Origin: Pyrenochaeta sp. MPI-SDFR-AT-0127
Taxonomy: Eukaryota > Ascomycota > Dothideomycetes > Pleosporales > Cucurbitariaceae
Direction: 5' to 3'
NCBI GenBank assembly: GCA_020747015.1
Contig: JAGTJM010000009.1
Location: 496,001-560,000, forward strand
DNA: 64,000 bases
The notes beneath the pieces were generated by a model, which was not told the origin of the DNA, searched no databases, and saw nothing but the letters and a program-made list of their open reading frames with translations. Shown here piece by piece: positions 34,620 through 45,758 of this stretch. The number at the start of each line of letters is the position of its first letter. Positions within the stretch are counted from its first letter, which is position 1. A program made the position numbers and the translations under genes.

Positions 34620-37400
34620 ATGGCGCCTGCGATTCTGACTCAACGCTCGCGAATCCTCTTCCTGGATGCCTATGACTCCTTTTCGAACAACATAGTCGCG
34701 CTCGTTGAGCAAAATGTGGATGCTGAAGTTGAAAAGATATTCATTGATGACCCGCTTCTCGGCAGAATCGATGATGTGGGAGATCATGCATCATTCATCG
34801 AGTTCGTGAAAGGCTTTGTTGCCATTATTGCGGGACCTGGGCCTGGCTGGGCAAAATGCGATAAAGATGTGGGCCTTATGAAAGAGCTGTGGAAACTTCA
34901 AGACGAACAACTGGTTCCTGTACTAGGCATTTGCCTCGGATTCCAGTCTCTGTGCTTAGCGTTCGGTGCTGACGTCGAGAGATTGGAGGAGCCGAAACAT
35001 GGCATCGTATCGGCAGTCCTGCACAATGGTCAGTCGATCTTTCGAAATGTGGAGAAACTACTGGCGACACAATATCATTCTCTACAAGTGAAATTGGACC
35101 ACCCCATACAAACTAAACGAGCTGTCCGATACCCCGCGCAACTATGGGAGCCGACGGAAACCTGCCCCCAGCTGGAGCCACTTGCATGGGATTTCGACAG
35201 TGACCGCAATGGTGCCATCCTCATGGGTGTAAAGCATACACAAAAGCCATTTTGGGGCGTTCAGTTCCATCCGGAGTCGATTTGTACGAACGACGAAGGG
35301 AAGCGCCTAATTATGAATTGGTGGGACGATGCGCTGTCATGGGCTCGAAAGCGCATGTTTCGCAACGTTCCTAAGTACAGCCTCGCAACGAACAACAAAT
35401 CACTGCCCATGACTTTTGATCACATTCGACACGAGCTTGGCTTCTATAATGCTAAAAGACACAGTTCATATTCGCGCCTAGAGTTTGCTGCAACGCTCGA
35501 CAGCGACACCCTTGCACCAGAAGAACTAGCGTCACTGATAGCCCATGGTGATGGACAATCGCTGCCAGACCTAGCACCTAGCATCGTGCATTGTGCAACT
35601 ACTGGGAGTGGAAGACTAACAGTTGCGGACGTTTGCGAAGTGCTGGAGATCCCAAGACATGAAGCTATTGTGCTCGAATCTGGACTCCAGTCAAACCTAC
35701 TCCCAATGGCAGTGGGCACTGGCAGGTACAGCATCATTGGTATTGTCATACCCGATGAAACCTTGCGTTTGCATTATTACGCTGGTTCCAAGAAGATGCA
35801 GCTTAGGGATGGCAGCGATGATGTGCATACCGAGTGGAACGTAAAAGATCCATGGCCATATGTTCGCGAAGTTATGAAAGGCCTGCAGCCCTCAAAGCCA
35901 CCTCAGACATCAACATGGGCACCATTCTGGGGTGGGCTCATGGGCTATGCGTCGTACGAAGCCGGCTTAGAAACTCTCGGCATGGTCGGCCATGAGGAAG
36001 CCTCATATCCGGATGTCTGCTTCGCGTACGTTACCCGAAGTGTCGTATTCGACCATCAGATCAAGAAAATCTATGTGCAAAGTATTCGTGGTCAGGATGA
36101 TGAATCTTGGATCGAAGAGACGATAGAAAAGATTTATGAAGCTGCCGGCTATAAGTCACTAGAATCAACGCCAAGCTCAACGCCTCTGCCCAAAGTGGAT
36201 CCTTTTGAGCATTTTGGGCCAATGAACCGATATATCGACTCATGCGAGTGGCATGTAACAACTGGTGACACGTACTGCGGGAAAGTGCAGTCGTGCCAAG
36301 AAGCCATCGCGGACGGGCAGAGCTACGAGCTTTGCCTTACTACATGCAATGAGATTCAAGCTCGCAAGCCTACTGCCTGCAGAATTTCTCACTCAGAAGA
36401 CAACGAGCATTCCTGGAATTTGTACAAGCGTTTAACAGGTCAGAATCCAGCTCCGTTCAGCGCGTACATGAGGATGCACAATGTGCACATACTTAGTTCC
36501 TCGCCAGAGAGGTACATCAGTTGGAATAGGTCACAGACGGCGCAGTGTCGGCCAATCAAGGGAACGGTACAGAAAAAGCCTGGTATTACGGCGGAAATGG
36601 CTCATGCCATTCTTTCGTCTTCGAAAGAACGTGCAGAGAACTTGATGATCGTTGACCTAACTCGCCATCAACTGCACGGGGTCTACGGTTCGGACAACGT
36701 TCGCGTTAGTCAGCTCATGGAAGTTGAGGAATATGAAACTCTCTGGCAACTAGTTTCAGTTGTCGACGCAGTGCCTGACGGTATCTACAAACCGACCACA
36801 CCAGAAGAATGGGAAGACCCAGCGGAGTATGCTAACGCATCCGGGAAGCAACCCGTTCCCTACTTGGGATTCCAGGCTTTTGTCGAGAGCTTACCTCCAG
36901 GAAGTATGACCGGCGCACCGAAGAAGAGGTCTTGTGAGATCTTGCAAAAGGAAGAGGGTGGTGTGAGACGTGGTATATACTCAGGGGTTCTCGGCTATTT
37001 CGATGTTGGAGGAGGTGGTGATTTCAGCGTCGTGATTCGAACCGCTATCAAGATTGACTCCCCAGAAAACGACAAGGAAGACATATGGCGGATCGGCGCG
37101 GGAGGAGCCGTGACTAGCCAAAGCACGCCTGAAGGTGAGTTCGAGGAAATGGTTGCCAAGTTCCATAGCACGTCGCGAGTGTTCAAACATCAACCACCGC
37201 CATCAAAGTCGGTATCAAAGAACAAGAGAATCGAAATCATCGAACCTGACAACCCCGAGATTGCAGAGCTATTGGCGACTATGAGAGGTGGGGAGGAACT
37301 GAGTCTCGATGACGCGCAAATAATGCTTAGGGCAGTAGAGCGTGAGCTAAGGAGGAGAACTGCAGCGGCAGAGAGCGATATTGAGATTGAAGTAGAGTGA
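34620..37400 (+). CDS. ABZ1: Aminodeoxychorismate (PABA) synthase, fused PabA-PabB
   Basis: Bifunctional folate-pathway enzyme: glutamine amidotransferase plus chorismate aminating domain, making 4-amino-4-deoxychorismate in the cytosol. Single exon, 926 residues. The class-I amidotransferase domain (about 10-240) shows the nucleophile motif GICLGFQSL (Cys 105) and the GVQFHPES pair (His 217, Glu 219). The chorismate-binding domain (about 400-860) carries PIKGT with Lys 647, the residue that marks ADC synthases rather than anthranilate synthases, and GSMTGAPKKRS. Ends with a charged extension beyond the catalytic domain. TGACTCA, a perfect Gcn4/CPC1 box, lies inside the coding sequence at 34636-34642. 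Confidence 0.95.
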   Translation: MAPAILTQRSRILFLDAYDSFSNNIVALVEQNVDAEVEKIFIDDPLLGRIDDVGDHASFIEFVKGFVAIIAGPGPGWAKCDKDVGLMKELWKLQDEQLVPVLGICLGFQSLCLAFGADVERLEEPKHGIVSAVLHNGQSIFRNVEKLLATQYHSLQVKLDHPIQTKRAVRYPAQLWEPTETCPQLEPLAWDFDSDRNGAILMGVKHTQKPFWGVQFHPESICTNDEGKRLIMNWWDDALSWARKRMFRNVPKYSLATNNKSLPMTFDHIRHELGFYNAKRHSSYSRLEFAATLDSDTLAPEELASLIAHGDGQSLPDLAPSIVHCATTGSGRLTVADVCEVLEIPRHEAIVLESGLQSNLLPMAVGTGRYSIIGIVIPDETLRLHYYAGSKKMQLRDGSDDVHTEWNVKDPWPYVREVMKGLQPSKPPQTSTWAPFWGGLMGYASYEAGLETLGMVGHEEASYPDVCFAYVTRSVVFDHQIKKIYVQSIRGQDDESWIEETIEKIYEAAGYKSLESTPSSTPLPKVDPFEHFGPMNRYIDSCEWHVTTGDTYCGKVQSCQEAIADGQSYELCLTTCNEIQARKPTACRISHSEDNEHSWNLYKRLTGQNPAPFSAYMRMHNVHILSSSPERYISWNRSQTAQCRPIKGTVQKKPGITAEMAHAILSSSKERAENLMIVDLTRHQLHGVYGSDNVRVSQLMEVEEYETLWQLVSVVDAVPDGIYKPTTPEEWEDPAEYANASGKQPVPYLGFQAFVESLPPGSMTGAPKKRSCEILQKEEGGVRRGIYSGVLGYFDVGGGGDFSVVIRTAIKIDSPENDKEDIWRIGAGGAVTSQSTPEGEFEEMVAKFHSTSRVFKHQPPPSKSVSKNKRIEIIEPDNPEIAELLATMRGGEELSLDDAQIMLRAVERELRRRTAAAESDIEIEVE

Positions 37401-37718
37401 TTTTGAGTTGAGGACTGGAGAAGGGCGTTTCGAGCTTAACCTGTGATACCATACTATTTACACCTACATAGAGATACCTGGTTTCAACACCAATTAGACA
37501 ATATTTTGCTTTTGATTGTTATATCAGATCATGTTTATATCTGACATCAAGTCATTGAAACTTTGAATATCTACAAATCTCACCCCGGGCGTGTCGTGCA
37601 ATGGTGAGTACGTGAGATGACTAAGCGAGTTATAGTGGGGAAACGTATCACCGAGTTAGAGCTTCGATGTCCATGAGCATTGGAAACACCACATTCGCCA
37701 ATCTTGGTACCAACGGTG
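37401..37718. other. Intergenic, 0.32 kb (COG1 promoter)
   Basis: 3' flank of PABA synthase and promoter of COG1. AT-rich in the first half. No other feature. Confidence 0.45.
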
Positions 37719-40239
37719 ATGGCGAACGAAGCGCCAGACCCGCGAACCTTTCAATCGTGGGAAGATGCGTTCCAACATCCGATACCTGTGGTTCGTAAGC
37801 TGGAACAGCAGCTGCGCACCAATGCCGACGAGAATCGAGAGAAGCTGCGGTCGCTCGTTGGGTATGCAATACGGCCAATTCGAAGAGACTTAATGTTGAC
37901 GGTATCTTAGGACGAGCTATCGCAACCTCCTCGACACCGCCGAGACCATCATTGACATGGAAGTCCGCATGGAGCAGGTTGAGTCCAAGCTCTCGATAGT
38001 AGGACGTAGCTGCAACTCTCGAGGCTTGGAGAGGATATCGGGAAATGCAGTCAAGATGGATTCACATTCACGGAGCCGCGGTTAGTCTTCGTTGAGGAAC
38101 TGGGCAAGATCAGCAGGTTGACGGAGTACAGATGCGGAGCGATATACGTTCGCATCCCAACTCTCAGTCCTACGAAATGCACCTCTGGTTATGACACGCC
38201 TGATGAAAAGAGAAGGATCGTATCTGCTTATAGCAAAGGTCTTGGTCATCTCGAGATTGCTTCATAAGGCGCTCAGTCAGGCGAAGAGTAAGCCGCCGAT
38301 CGTGGATCAGTTGTGGGAAAGGCTCTTGTCAGTACGGAGGAAGCTCCTGCGGAGAATTGACAAAAGACTCTCAAGCACAACAGGCGAGGCAACAAGCCTG
38401 GTAGAGAGCATGTGCGCGTATGCGCTTGCAACAAGCTCACCGCCAACGGATGTTCTGAATCACTTCCACAAAGTCAGGCTGGACAGGATGAACAGCGAAT
38501 TGAAGGAAGGCGGCGATGAACTGGCCAAACACGGTATCAGCGCGCTCAAGTTATGTATTCAAACGTGTCTCGACACGCAGACAATCTTTCCACGACGTCT
38601 CGCCGATGCGCTGGCGAAGCTCAAGATGCATCCATTGATCCAGGATGCAGGTGTACGAGGTCTTTACGAATTGAATTTGGATGTTCATGATCGCTGGATA
38701 GGCGATGAGGCGCGAAATTACACGCCTTGGCCCCGACACGATGAGTTACAGCGACCAGAGGCGGAGAAAATAACGCATCGATGGTCAAAAGACGCAATCG
38801 CCGCGTTCTTGAAGGGCATCAAGAAAGCTCTTGACGGAGAGGAAAGGGTAAAGGAGGTCGCGAGCTTAAGGCAAGATTTGATCGAGACATGGATACTATC
38901 AGGCTCGCGGATGGCGGGCGTAAAATCCGCGAACGTTCTAGATGATCTACGGGACACAATGAACGAAAAGCTAGAAAACATCGTACAACATCGTACGCAG
39001 GGACTGAAAACTGTTGTCTCTGAACTCACAGACCGACTGGACGCCTTGGCTGCTAATAACAAGTCGAAGCTCTCGTTGTGGAGTAAGACAGCTAAAGCGT
39101 CGGACCTAAGCAATGGCGCGCAAGCCTTCAAGTCAACGATTGTCAGCACGTATCAAGGACGCGATGAACTTGTCAGCAACGTCACATCTGCGTTTGATAG
39201 ATGGATGGAGTCGGTTCTAGAAGTCAAAGGCATTGTCAAGGGCATGAAGGAAGCACGATGGGACGATACCTTTGCGGATGATGTCGATGACGACTCGGAT
39301 GACGAGCTTGGGAATTCCAAACAAGTTCTGCTTAGTGATGATGACCCAAAGTTACTGGAGGACACAACGCAAGAAGCGCTGCGTGAAGCATTGCAGAACC
39401 TAGGGAAAAGCTTCTCATTGATTGTCAAGTCTTCGACTGAGGATAAGGAGGCTGTGGATGTGTGGAAAGCTGTTTTCATTCTCCGTATTGTACGCGAGAT
39501 CGGCGATCGAATACCTCGCCTGAGCCTTCAAGATAAGGCGACACCACTCGCGTCTCCTTTCACAGCCGAGGTCCTACAACCACTACATATAGCAGTCGCT
39601 ACAAGTGTAGTTGAGCCGACAACAAAAGCATACCAAGATACGCTCAGCACTTCATTGAGGAAAAGGACCTGCAGTCATATCCTCTGGGAAGGGAACCCGC
39701 CGCTTCCAAGCCAGCCATCACCTAGCGCCTTTAGATTCTTGAGGGAACTCAACAAGAGCATGGCAGCGCTTGGTAGCGATCTCTGGGCACCTGCCAGTGT
39801 CTCAGTACTCAAGGGCAGGGTATTCAAGTCGGTAGTAGAAATACTTCAAACCCACGTCAAAGACATCGAGACCCCAGTACAGGAAACAGTAGCCAAAGAA
39901 AGTGAACAGACAACGGATGAGGGCGGAGAGGTGACTGCCAAAGGTGACGAAGAGAGTGACGGAAACCCTAACCACAACGAAAGTGAAGAAGCTGAGGTCA
40001 CGCCATCGTCGTCATCGAGCTCTCAGGAGCTCAAAGATCAGAAACTCAAGCAGTTGCTCTTTGATGCGCTGTACATCCAGCGATTTGTAACTACGAGCAA
40101 CGAAACGAAGGATGGTATGACAGAGCTTATCATCCAGGCGAATGTCGACGATCTGGATGAGGTTTCGATAAATAGGTTGACGAAGAACGCGGCGGATTAT
40201 GCGAAGAAAACATATCTGCTCTTCGCGCTGTTAGCATAG
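37719..40239 (+). CDS. COG1: Conserved oligomeric Golgi complex subunit 1
   Basis: Subunit of the COG tethering complex for retrograde vesicle traffic at the Golgi. Three exons: 37719-37861, 37911-38080 and 38132-40239, 806 residues. N-terminal pattern SWEDAFQHPIPVVRKLEQQLR, then LRSLVG-TSYRNLLDTAETIIDM and VGRSCNSRGLERI, then FASQLSVLRNAPLVMTRLMKREGSYLLIAK, as in filamentous-fungal Cog1. The rest is alpha-helical with charged, acidic low-complexity patches (ADDVDDDSDDELG; a Ser run before QELKDQKLKQLLFDALY). Intron 2 (51 nt, GTTAGT...GTACAG) is fixed by frame, since the upstream frame closes at TGA 38119. Convergent with CDC123. Confidence 0.85.
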
Positions 40240-40444
40240 ATGCTCGAAAATCTATCACGATATTCAATGAAGCAAATTCAATTGTGGATAGGTCTATTGC
40301 TCAATATTTGGTGTGTGTGCTCAAGTTTTGTATGAAGGGGCTTGACGTCACGACCCATTTACAGCATAACAGTACGGCGGGTGGAGACCTTTTTAACGAT
40401 GGGCTTATCCTTGTCTGATCAAATACATCTCCTTCATTTATTGT

Positions 40445-41732
40445 CTAATCATCTTCGCTATCTTCTGCTCTCTGTTGCTCAGCTAAGCGCTGTGCCTCCT
40501 CCCACTGCTGCGCAAATGCCCTCAGTTGACCCTCACCACCTGTACTTGCGTCGACCACGTCTTTCGGAAGCTTGTGCGCACTATATTGCGGTGTCGTGAA
40601 ACCATATGCCTCTGGATCGTCTCTTCTGACCAGCCTAAACTCAGGCTGCCAAATCTCTTCGATCTCGTCATCGCTGCTTTCTTCGTCTAACTCATTCTCA
40701 ATCGGGGCTTCTGTGGGAACCTTCATGTCTCCCGGCTGAGCTATTTTAAGACGAAGGGTTGTTCCCTCAGTCGCTACCTCACCTGGCACCTCCATCGTGA
40801 GCAACTCGAGCCAAGAGAAGATCAAGGGATCTGTCCGTATTGCCCAAGGGTTGAAATCCATTATCCAGACATTATCATGTGGTGGCGGTATGTATACATC
40901 GAAGGTGAAATTTGCATCAGGAAACGTATCGCGTAGTCGAGAATCAAAAAAGTCCTGGATTGTCTGGCGCAGTTTATCCTGCATGTTGAACAGAAAGTCG
41001 AAATGATTCAGATCTCGCTGACACAGTGCTATGAGTCTTCGATTCCGTACGAAGCATCGAAACTCTACACTTGGGTTGAGAGTTATCCACTTTCGTAGGA
41101 CAAGATGGTATGGTATCTCGGGGTCTGGCGTGGCGGTTTGGGCCGCCGTGTCATCAAACGCATGTGTCAAGTCGTGCGTTACGAAGTCACTGCTCTTGAG
41201 GAGCAGATATATATCGTTTGGCGTTCGACATTCCATACTATTCGTTGCTGCTATCCAAGTCGCATCCTTGGGCGCACTCCAGTTTAGCTTCGGCGCGACT
41301 TTGCCGCCCAGCTCATCGATTGTGCGTTCAATGGCTTCGTGGGTGTCGCGCCAATTCACACTGGGATCTGGTGTTTCCTCCTCATCGTCGTCATTGTTAT
41401 CGGCGCCTGAAAAGATTCCACTGTCGTTGTCTGACCATGCGGGATTGTCAACGTCCTCGGGTGGTAGAATGATGCCATCGGAGCGAAGGTACTCGAGGAA
41501 TGCGGGAGGAAGCGGTATAAGGCGCGCTTTGGGTGTTACTGCGCGATATCTGTAATTTTTTTAAGAATTGATACACAGTGGGTATGTTGGATTATGCGTA
41601 CTTGGGGTGCCAGCGATGGTATGAACAGTTCAAAATGTGCTCTTTGGTAACTGGCGGGAAGGGAAGCTCTTTCAACTCTCCGGCGACAGGCGCGGATGTT
41701 TGAGGCTCACTGGCTGTATCTTGGGTGCTCAT
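40445..41732 (-). CDS. CDC123: Cdc123/D123, eIF2 assembly factor
   Basis: ATP-grasp-like protein needed to assemble the eIF2 translation initiation complex. Exons 41732-41602 and 41549-40445 (52-nt intron, GTACGC...TTACAG), 411 residues. The N-terminal [15 protein letters not shown] is the typical Cdc123 start, then [17 protein letters not shown] and DGIILPPED. The D123 core has the [14 protein letters not shown] segment, [17 protein letters not shown], and [10 protein letters not shown] with [10 protein letters not shown] near the C-terminus. Acidic stretches surround the core ([24 protein letters not shown]). Head-to-head with CWC21 across 234 bp. Confidence 0.93.
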
Positions 41733-41966
41733 GGCGGACGACGTCTAGGAAATTCACAGGTTTGAGGCGGATAGTAATAATATGTTGAGCGAAGTGGTGA
41801 CTCCATGATTGTGTGAGTCTTCCCTCATTCCCAGGCAAAGTTTTGGTGGGGCAAATGCGATGATGGAGGCTTGGCGCTCACCTCCGACTTCTCCGCAACT
41901 TTCATCCAAGCCATCGCTCCTACATGGCGAAGTGGTTTTGAAGTGACCACATATTAACTACGAACC

Positions 41967-42571
41967 ATGGCAGATAACGTAGGACTCACTACTCCCAGAG
42001 GCAGCGGTACGTCTGGTTACGTCCAAAAGAATCGCTCACTCCTTCGACAACGCGACAAAGTTGCGCCCTATCCTAAGGACTGGGAGTCGGCAAAACACCG
42101 CCCACGACAGCCAGATGCCGAAATCCTAGAGCACGAGGCCAAGCGTGAGATAGAAGTAAAGGTTCTTGAGCTAAGGGACAAACTCGAGGATGAAGGGTAT
42201 GTTCTTAGCATCATTCATTTAGAGTATCATAGGCACTGATACTCATTAGTGTTGACGAAGACGAGATTGACGACCAATGCGAAGCTTTACGAAGAAAACT
42301 AGATACCGAACGAAAAGAGGGCAAAGATCTGGGACCCAACGCCAAACGACTCAAGTCTCATCAAGTCCATGATCTGGCCAAAGCAAAGATTGAAGAAAGC
42401 GAGAGACTGCGCAAAGCCCTGGGCATCAGTGCAGATTACGAGGAAGGCAGCCACTGGAGGAAGCAGGAAGAAAGGATGCGAGAGAGCCTTGCCAATAGAG
42501 GAGCTGATGAAGACCAGAAAGCTGACAAGGCGAAGGAGGCAAGGCGATACCAGGAGGACGACTCGGATTAA
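41967..42571 (+). CDS. CWC21: Pre-mRNA splicing factor Cwc21/cwf21
   Basis: Spliceosome component that contacts Prp8 near the 5' splice site; homologous to the N-terminal part of human SRRM2. Exons 41967-42196 and 42250-42571 (53-nt intron, GTATGT...CATTAG), 183 residues. Starts MADNVGLTTPRGSGTSGYVQ, the conserved Cwc21 N-terminus, with the cwf21 domain REIEVKVLELRDKLEDEG...EIDDQCEALRRKL spanning the intron. The C-terminus is a charged helical region rich in Glu, Arg and Lys. The start context GAACCATGG is strong. Confidence 0.94.
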
Positions 42572-43938
42572 GCTTCACCATGGTGTTTTGGCGTTGACAG
42601 GCATTATTTGATACCCCTCAAGTCGGTCCTGATTCAGGGAATGACTTCAACAAATAGGTCGACATGAAGTGCTGCAGGGAACAGAATCACACTTTGTGCG
42701 AGTAAGCCCGGCATGCTATCCTTACACAGCAACAGAAATACAAGTCCATTCCGAGTTGCATAGAGGTCAGCTCGAACTTTCTAGATGCAGCTTGGACAGC
42801 CGACTGATGCACAAGCTAGATGCACCCTCAGGATCTCGTAACTTGTGCCTACCTAATAGTTATGAGAATATCTCGAGCTCCAGGGTAACACCTTCTCAGC
42901 AAGGAGCTATCTGCCTGCAGCTTAGCTCTATCAACTCGCCTCATTGATTAGCACTGTTCCTCCAAATTCCCCGCTACTGAGGGGACATTTTTTGTCTTGC
43001 CGGAGCATTGCACTTCCACAGAATGTCCAAGAGTGACCGACAATGTCTGGAAATGCTGAGCACTGCTTCTTCAGCTCTATTCTTCGTAGACAGATATTCC
43101 AATGGTATCAATTCCTACACGTCAGCGGCATTTTCGCTTGGCCTGGAATATGTGTAAATGTTCTGGTGAGCAAGCATTGAAGGACTGGCATTCGACTGCT
43201 TAAAGGCTAAGAGTTCACTATGTTCGACATACATAACTGAGCGTCTGGCTGAGCGGCTTCCGGAACTGCGGCTGATGAGCATGTATTGCTTGAGAAATTG
43301 ATATGTCGACCAAATGCGCCCCCGGAGATTTGGGAGGAGATGTACAGGGCTATGGGCATGCCCTAATTCTCGAGAACCCATCATTGTCCACGCTTCGCAC
43401 AGAGGCGTGTTACCAGGAGCTGGGTGGGCACTTGGAAGCATGTAAGAAGTTATGTGAGAATGCCGTGAGTGCCTAGTGTAACCACAGAGCACTCTCTGTT
43501 TCGATTATTTCTTATGCGTGGACAGACAAAAACCTGGTCGGTTCAAATTGTGGTGAGAACCACGAGGGCGTGGGGCAATTCCGAAGCCTTAGTGGTCAGC
43601 ACAACCGGCGCGCCAAGTCCGAACTGGGACTGGAGACGCAGTGGCATAACTTGGCCGTTGGTTTCCAGGACGCCGTCTCTCTCACTGACACGAACGAAGG
43701 GGCTCCTCAAAATGCCTCCTCGTCACGAATGCGGGCGCCGCAGCTTTTGACTTTCATGGGAGAGCTGTAGCGTGCAGCAAATTCCACATGCAACCGTCGC
43801 TCCGCCTCATTGGCTATCTTTCTCAACACCAACATTTCGGCATCGTGAAACTATAAACGAGGATTCTCTGCTTTCTTGCTCGCTGCTGCTTCCTGTAGCA
43901 CCACCATCGCACTTTTGAGTGCTCCAACGACTTTCACT
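42572..43938. other. Intergenic, 1.37 kb
   Basis: No confident gene. A possible degenerate TPR-like fragment at 43303-43770 is listed separately. The last 150 bp is pyrimidine-rich and precedes the next MFS start. Confidence 0.45.
43303..43770 (+). pseudogene. Possible degenerate TPR-like gene fragment
   Basis: A short ATG frame from 43303 contains LSTLRTEACYQELGGHLEAC, which resembles one tetratricopeptide repeat of the NLR/kinesin-light-chain-like type. It could splice through GTGAGA in the codon run after EACKKL to an acceptor near 43526. That would enter a frame ending at 43770 with LETQWHNLAVGF, also TPR-like, and the stop after FMGEL. Upstream at about 43270-43350 another phase shows LLEKLICRPNAPPEIWEEMY. 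All pieces are short and in different phases, so if real this is a decayed remnant. Chance is a serious alternative. Confidence 0.2.
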
Positions 43939-45758
43939 ATGGTCCGGCCCTTAGCCGTTGTTCGCGAGACATGGGACATTTACACGCCCGTTGAACGGCG
44001 CAACATCGCTTTATACATTGCCGGCATCATGACCTTTAAATTCGGGCTCGAAGCTTTCAACGGGTCTGTCATAGCTCTTGCGACTAATCGATACGACGAA
44101 CTAGAGAAGAAGACACATGTCTCCATCACGTTCCAACGAGTGGGTATTTTGACAGGTCTTAACCAAGCGTTTCAGTGCGTCGGATCCATCCTGATTGCGC
44201 CGCTCATCAAGCGATATCCAACGAAAAATGTTTTGGCATGCGCCGTGCTCATATTCGGGTTCATGAGCAGTCTCTTGCTTATCCTGGACGCTGCCACTGG
44301 CGGTAAATTCGCACCGAAAGGACATCCAAAAGATGACTTTAGCTACTACGGCGATTACAATACGGATGGCATGATACCTATCTGTAAGTAAATCGCCTTC
44401 TGTCTTTTGATTCTCAGTACAATGTTTGGGGGTGAACTCTAGAGCGCAAGTTGATGACAGCTCCCTCGGAGCACCGCTTGTGGCGAAAGATGAGTACAGC
44501 TTCGAGAGACCTGTCATGCGCATATCAGATCACTTCTACGCAATCGAGGTCTTGGAGCAAGGAACAGCCGCGATCAGCTCTTTAGTACCTGGTGGACCTG
44601 CTAACCGACATTAGTTTGCGTATGCGGCGTAGTATACGGCATGGTTGAGCTGATCCGACGAGTTATCCCCCGAGACCTTGTGGGCGGTAACATTCAAAAA
44701 CTACGACGAATGGACTCGCTGGTCCACATATTCTACGAAATCTCTGGTACTGCTGGCGCTTTCTGTACGGCGCTTGCACTCATTCCACACTTTGGCAACA
44801 ACTTTTCTTTCATCATCACACCCATATTCTTCGCCGCTGCATCAATCCTCTGGTACTTCATCGAAGAAGCCGGCGTACCTAGAGACACGAGAGCCCTACC
44901 ATCGGAGGCCCAACCGAGCTACGTAAAGGCCGTGATTGGGGTTTCTACCTCTTCTTCGAGTCGGTATGGACAGGCGGCAAGATTATATTTACACACAGAA
45001 AGTTTGTCTGGCTGCTGCCCGGATATGCGGTCGCACTCTACGGACATCGATATCTTGAGAATGCTATTGCGCCTGCGATAGCCCGCCGTTACCTTGGAAA
45101 CTCTGCCTGGTCACAGATTATGGTTGGAGGTTCTAATTTTGGTGAACTGTTGGGAGCTCTATTTGTCTTCATGTTTACGAATATGGTCCATACGCCAATA
45201 CCGTGGCTTCGAATAGACGCGCTGGCCCTGCTCATCGTCTGGTATCTACCATTCTGGTTCCCACCAAAAAACGACGTTGGCCAAGCCTGGATTGTGGCCG
45301 CGACCTTCCTTCCCATAAGTTTCGGCTGGGCTGCTGGCGATGTCTCGCTTGCTGCCTACATTCAAGCCTCTCTCGCCCGCATAGAGTCAGAAACGCAGAA
45401 CGTATCCGCTCTCGGTGCCGTCATGGCCTTCCTCTATAGCTCGTATATTGTTACCTACGCGATCGCATCCGTGTCCCTCGGCACATACATTGATCGGGTG
45501 TCAGATCGAAACAACGAACAAATTCAGCCGGCCATTTTGAATGTTGCTGGTGTGCAGTTCACGATTATATTCGTGCTGGTCATGGCCAGCACTTTTGTGC
45601 CCAAAGGCGCCTTTTCCCTGAATCCGAGGATGTTAAGTGAGGAGGAACTGGACACGGATCTGGAAGACGAAGATCTGGAGTATGTGCCTGGTGTACAAAT
45701 CAAAAGTAAACAGAGCCTCGAGAGCCATGAGATGGTTAGTAGAGCAAACAGCTCCTGA
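43939..45758 (+). pseudogene. MFS transporter gene with one-base frameshift
   Basis: Fungal MFS protein of unknown substrate. Exon 1 43939-44383 and exon 2 from 44615, separated by a 229-nt intron (GTAAGT...CTAAC...CATTAG). Recognisable segments are LTGLNQAFQCVGSILIAPLIKRYPTK, GDYNTDGMIPI joined to VYGMVELIRRVIPRD, NNFSFIITPIFF, WLLPGYAVALYGHRYLENAIAP, QIMVGGSNFGELLGALFVF and SLAAYIQASLARIES. At 44938-44941 a run of four G breaks the frame: coding continues one base out of phase to the stop at 45758, whereas five G would read through as Ile-Gly-Gly-Phe-Tyr. The rest of both frames is undamaged. So this is either a very recent loss-of-function mutation or a homopolymer sequencing error. Confidence 0.75.

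Noticed and set aside
44426..44614. Separate exon within the long MFS intron
   Set aside because: The first intron piece would be only about 34 nt, below the usual minimum; direct splicing 44383 to 44615 restores the family sequence.
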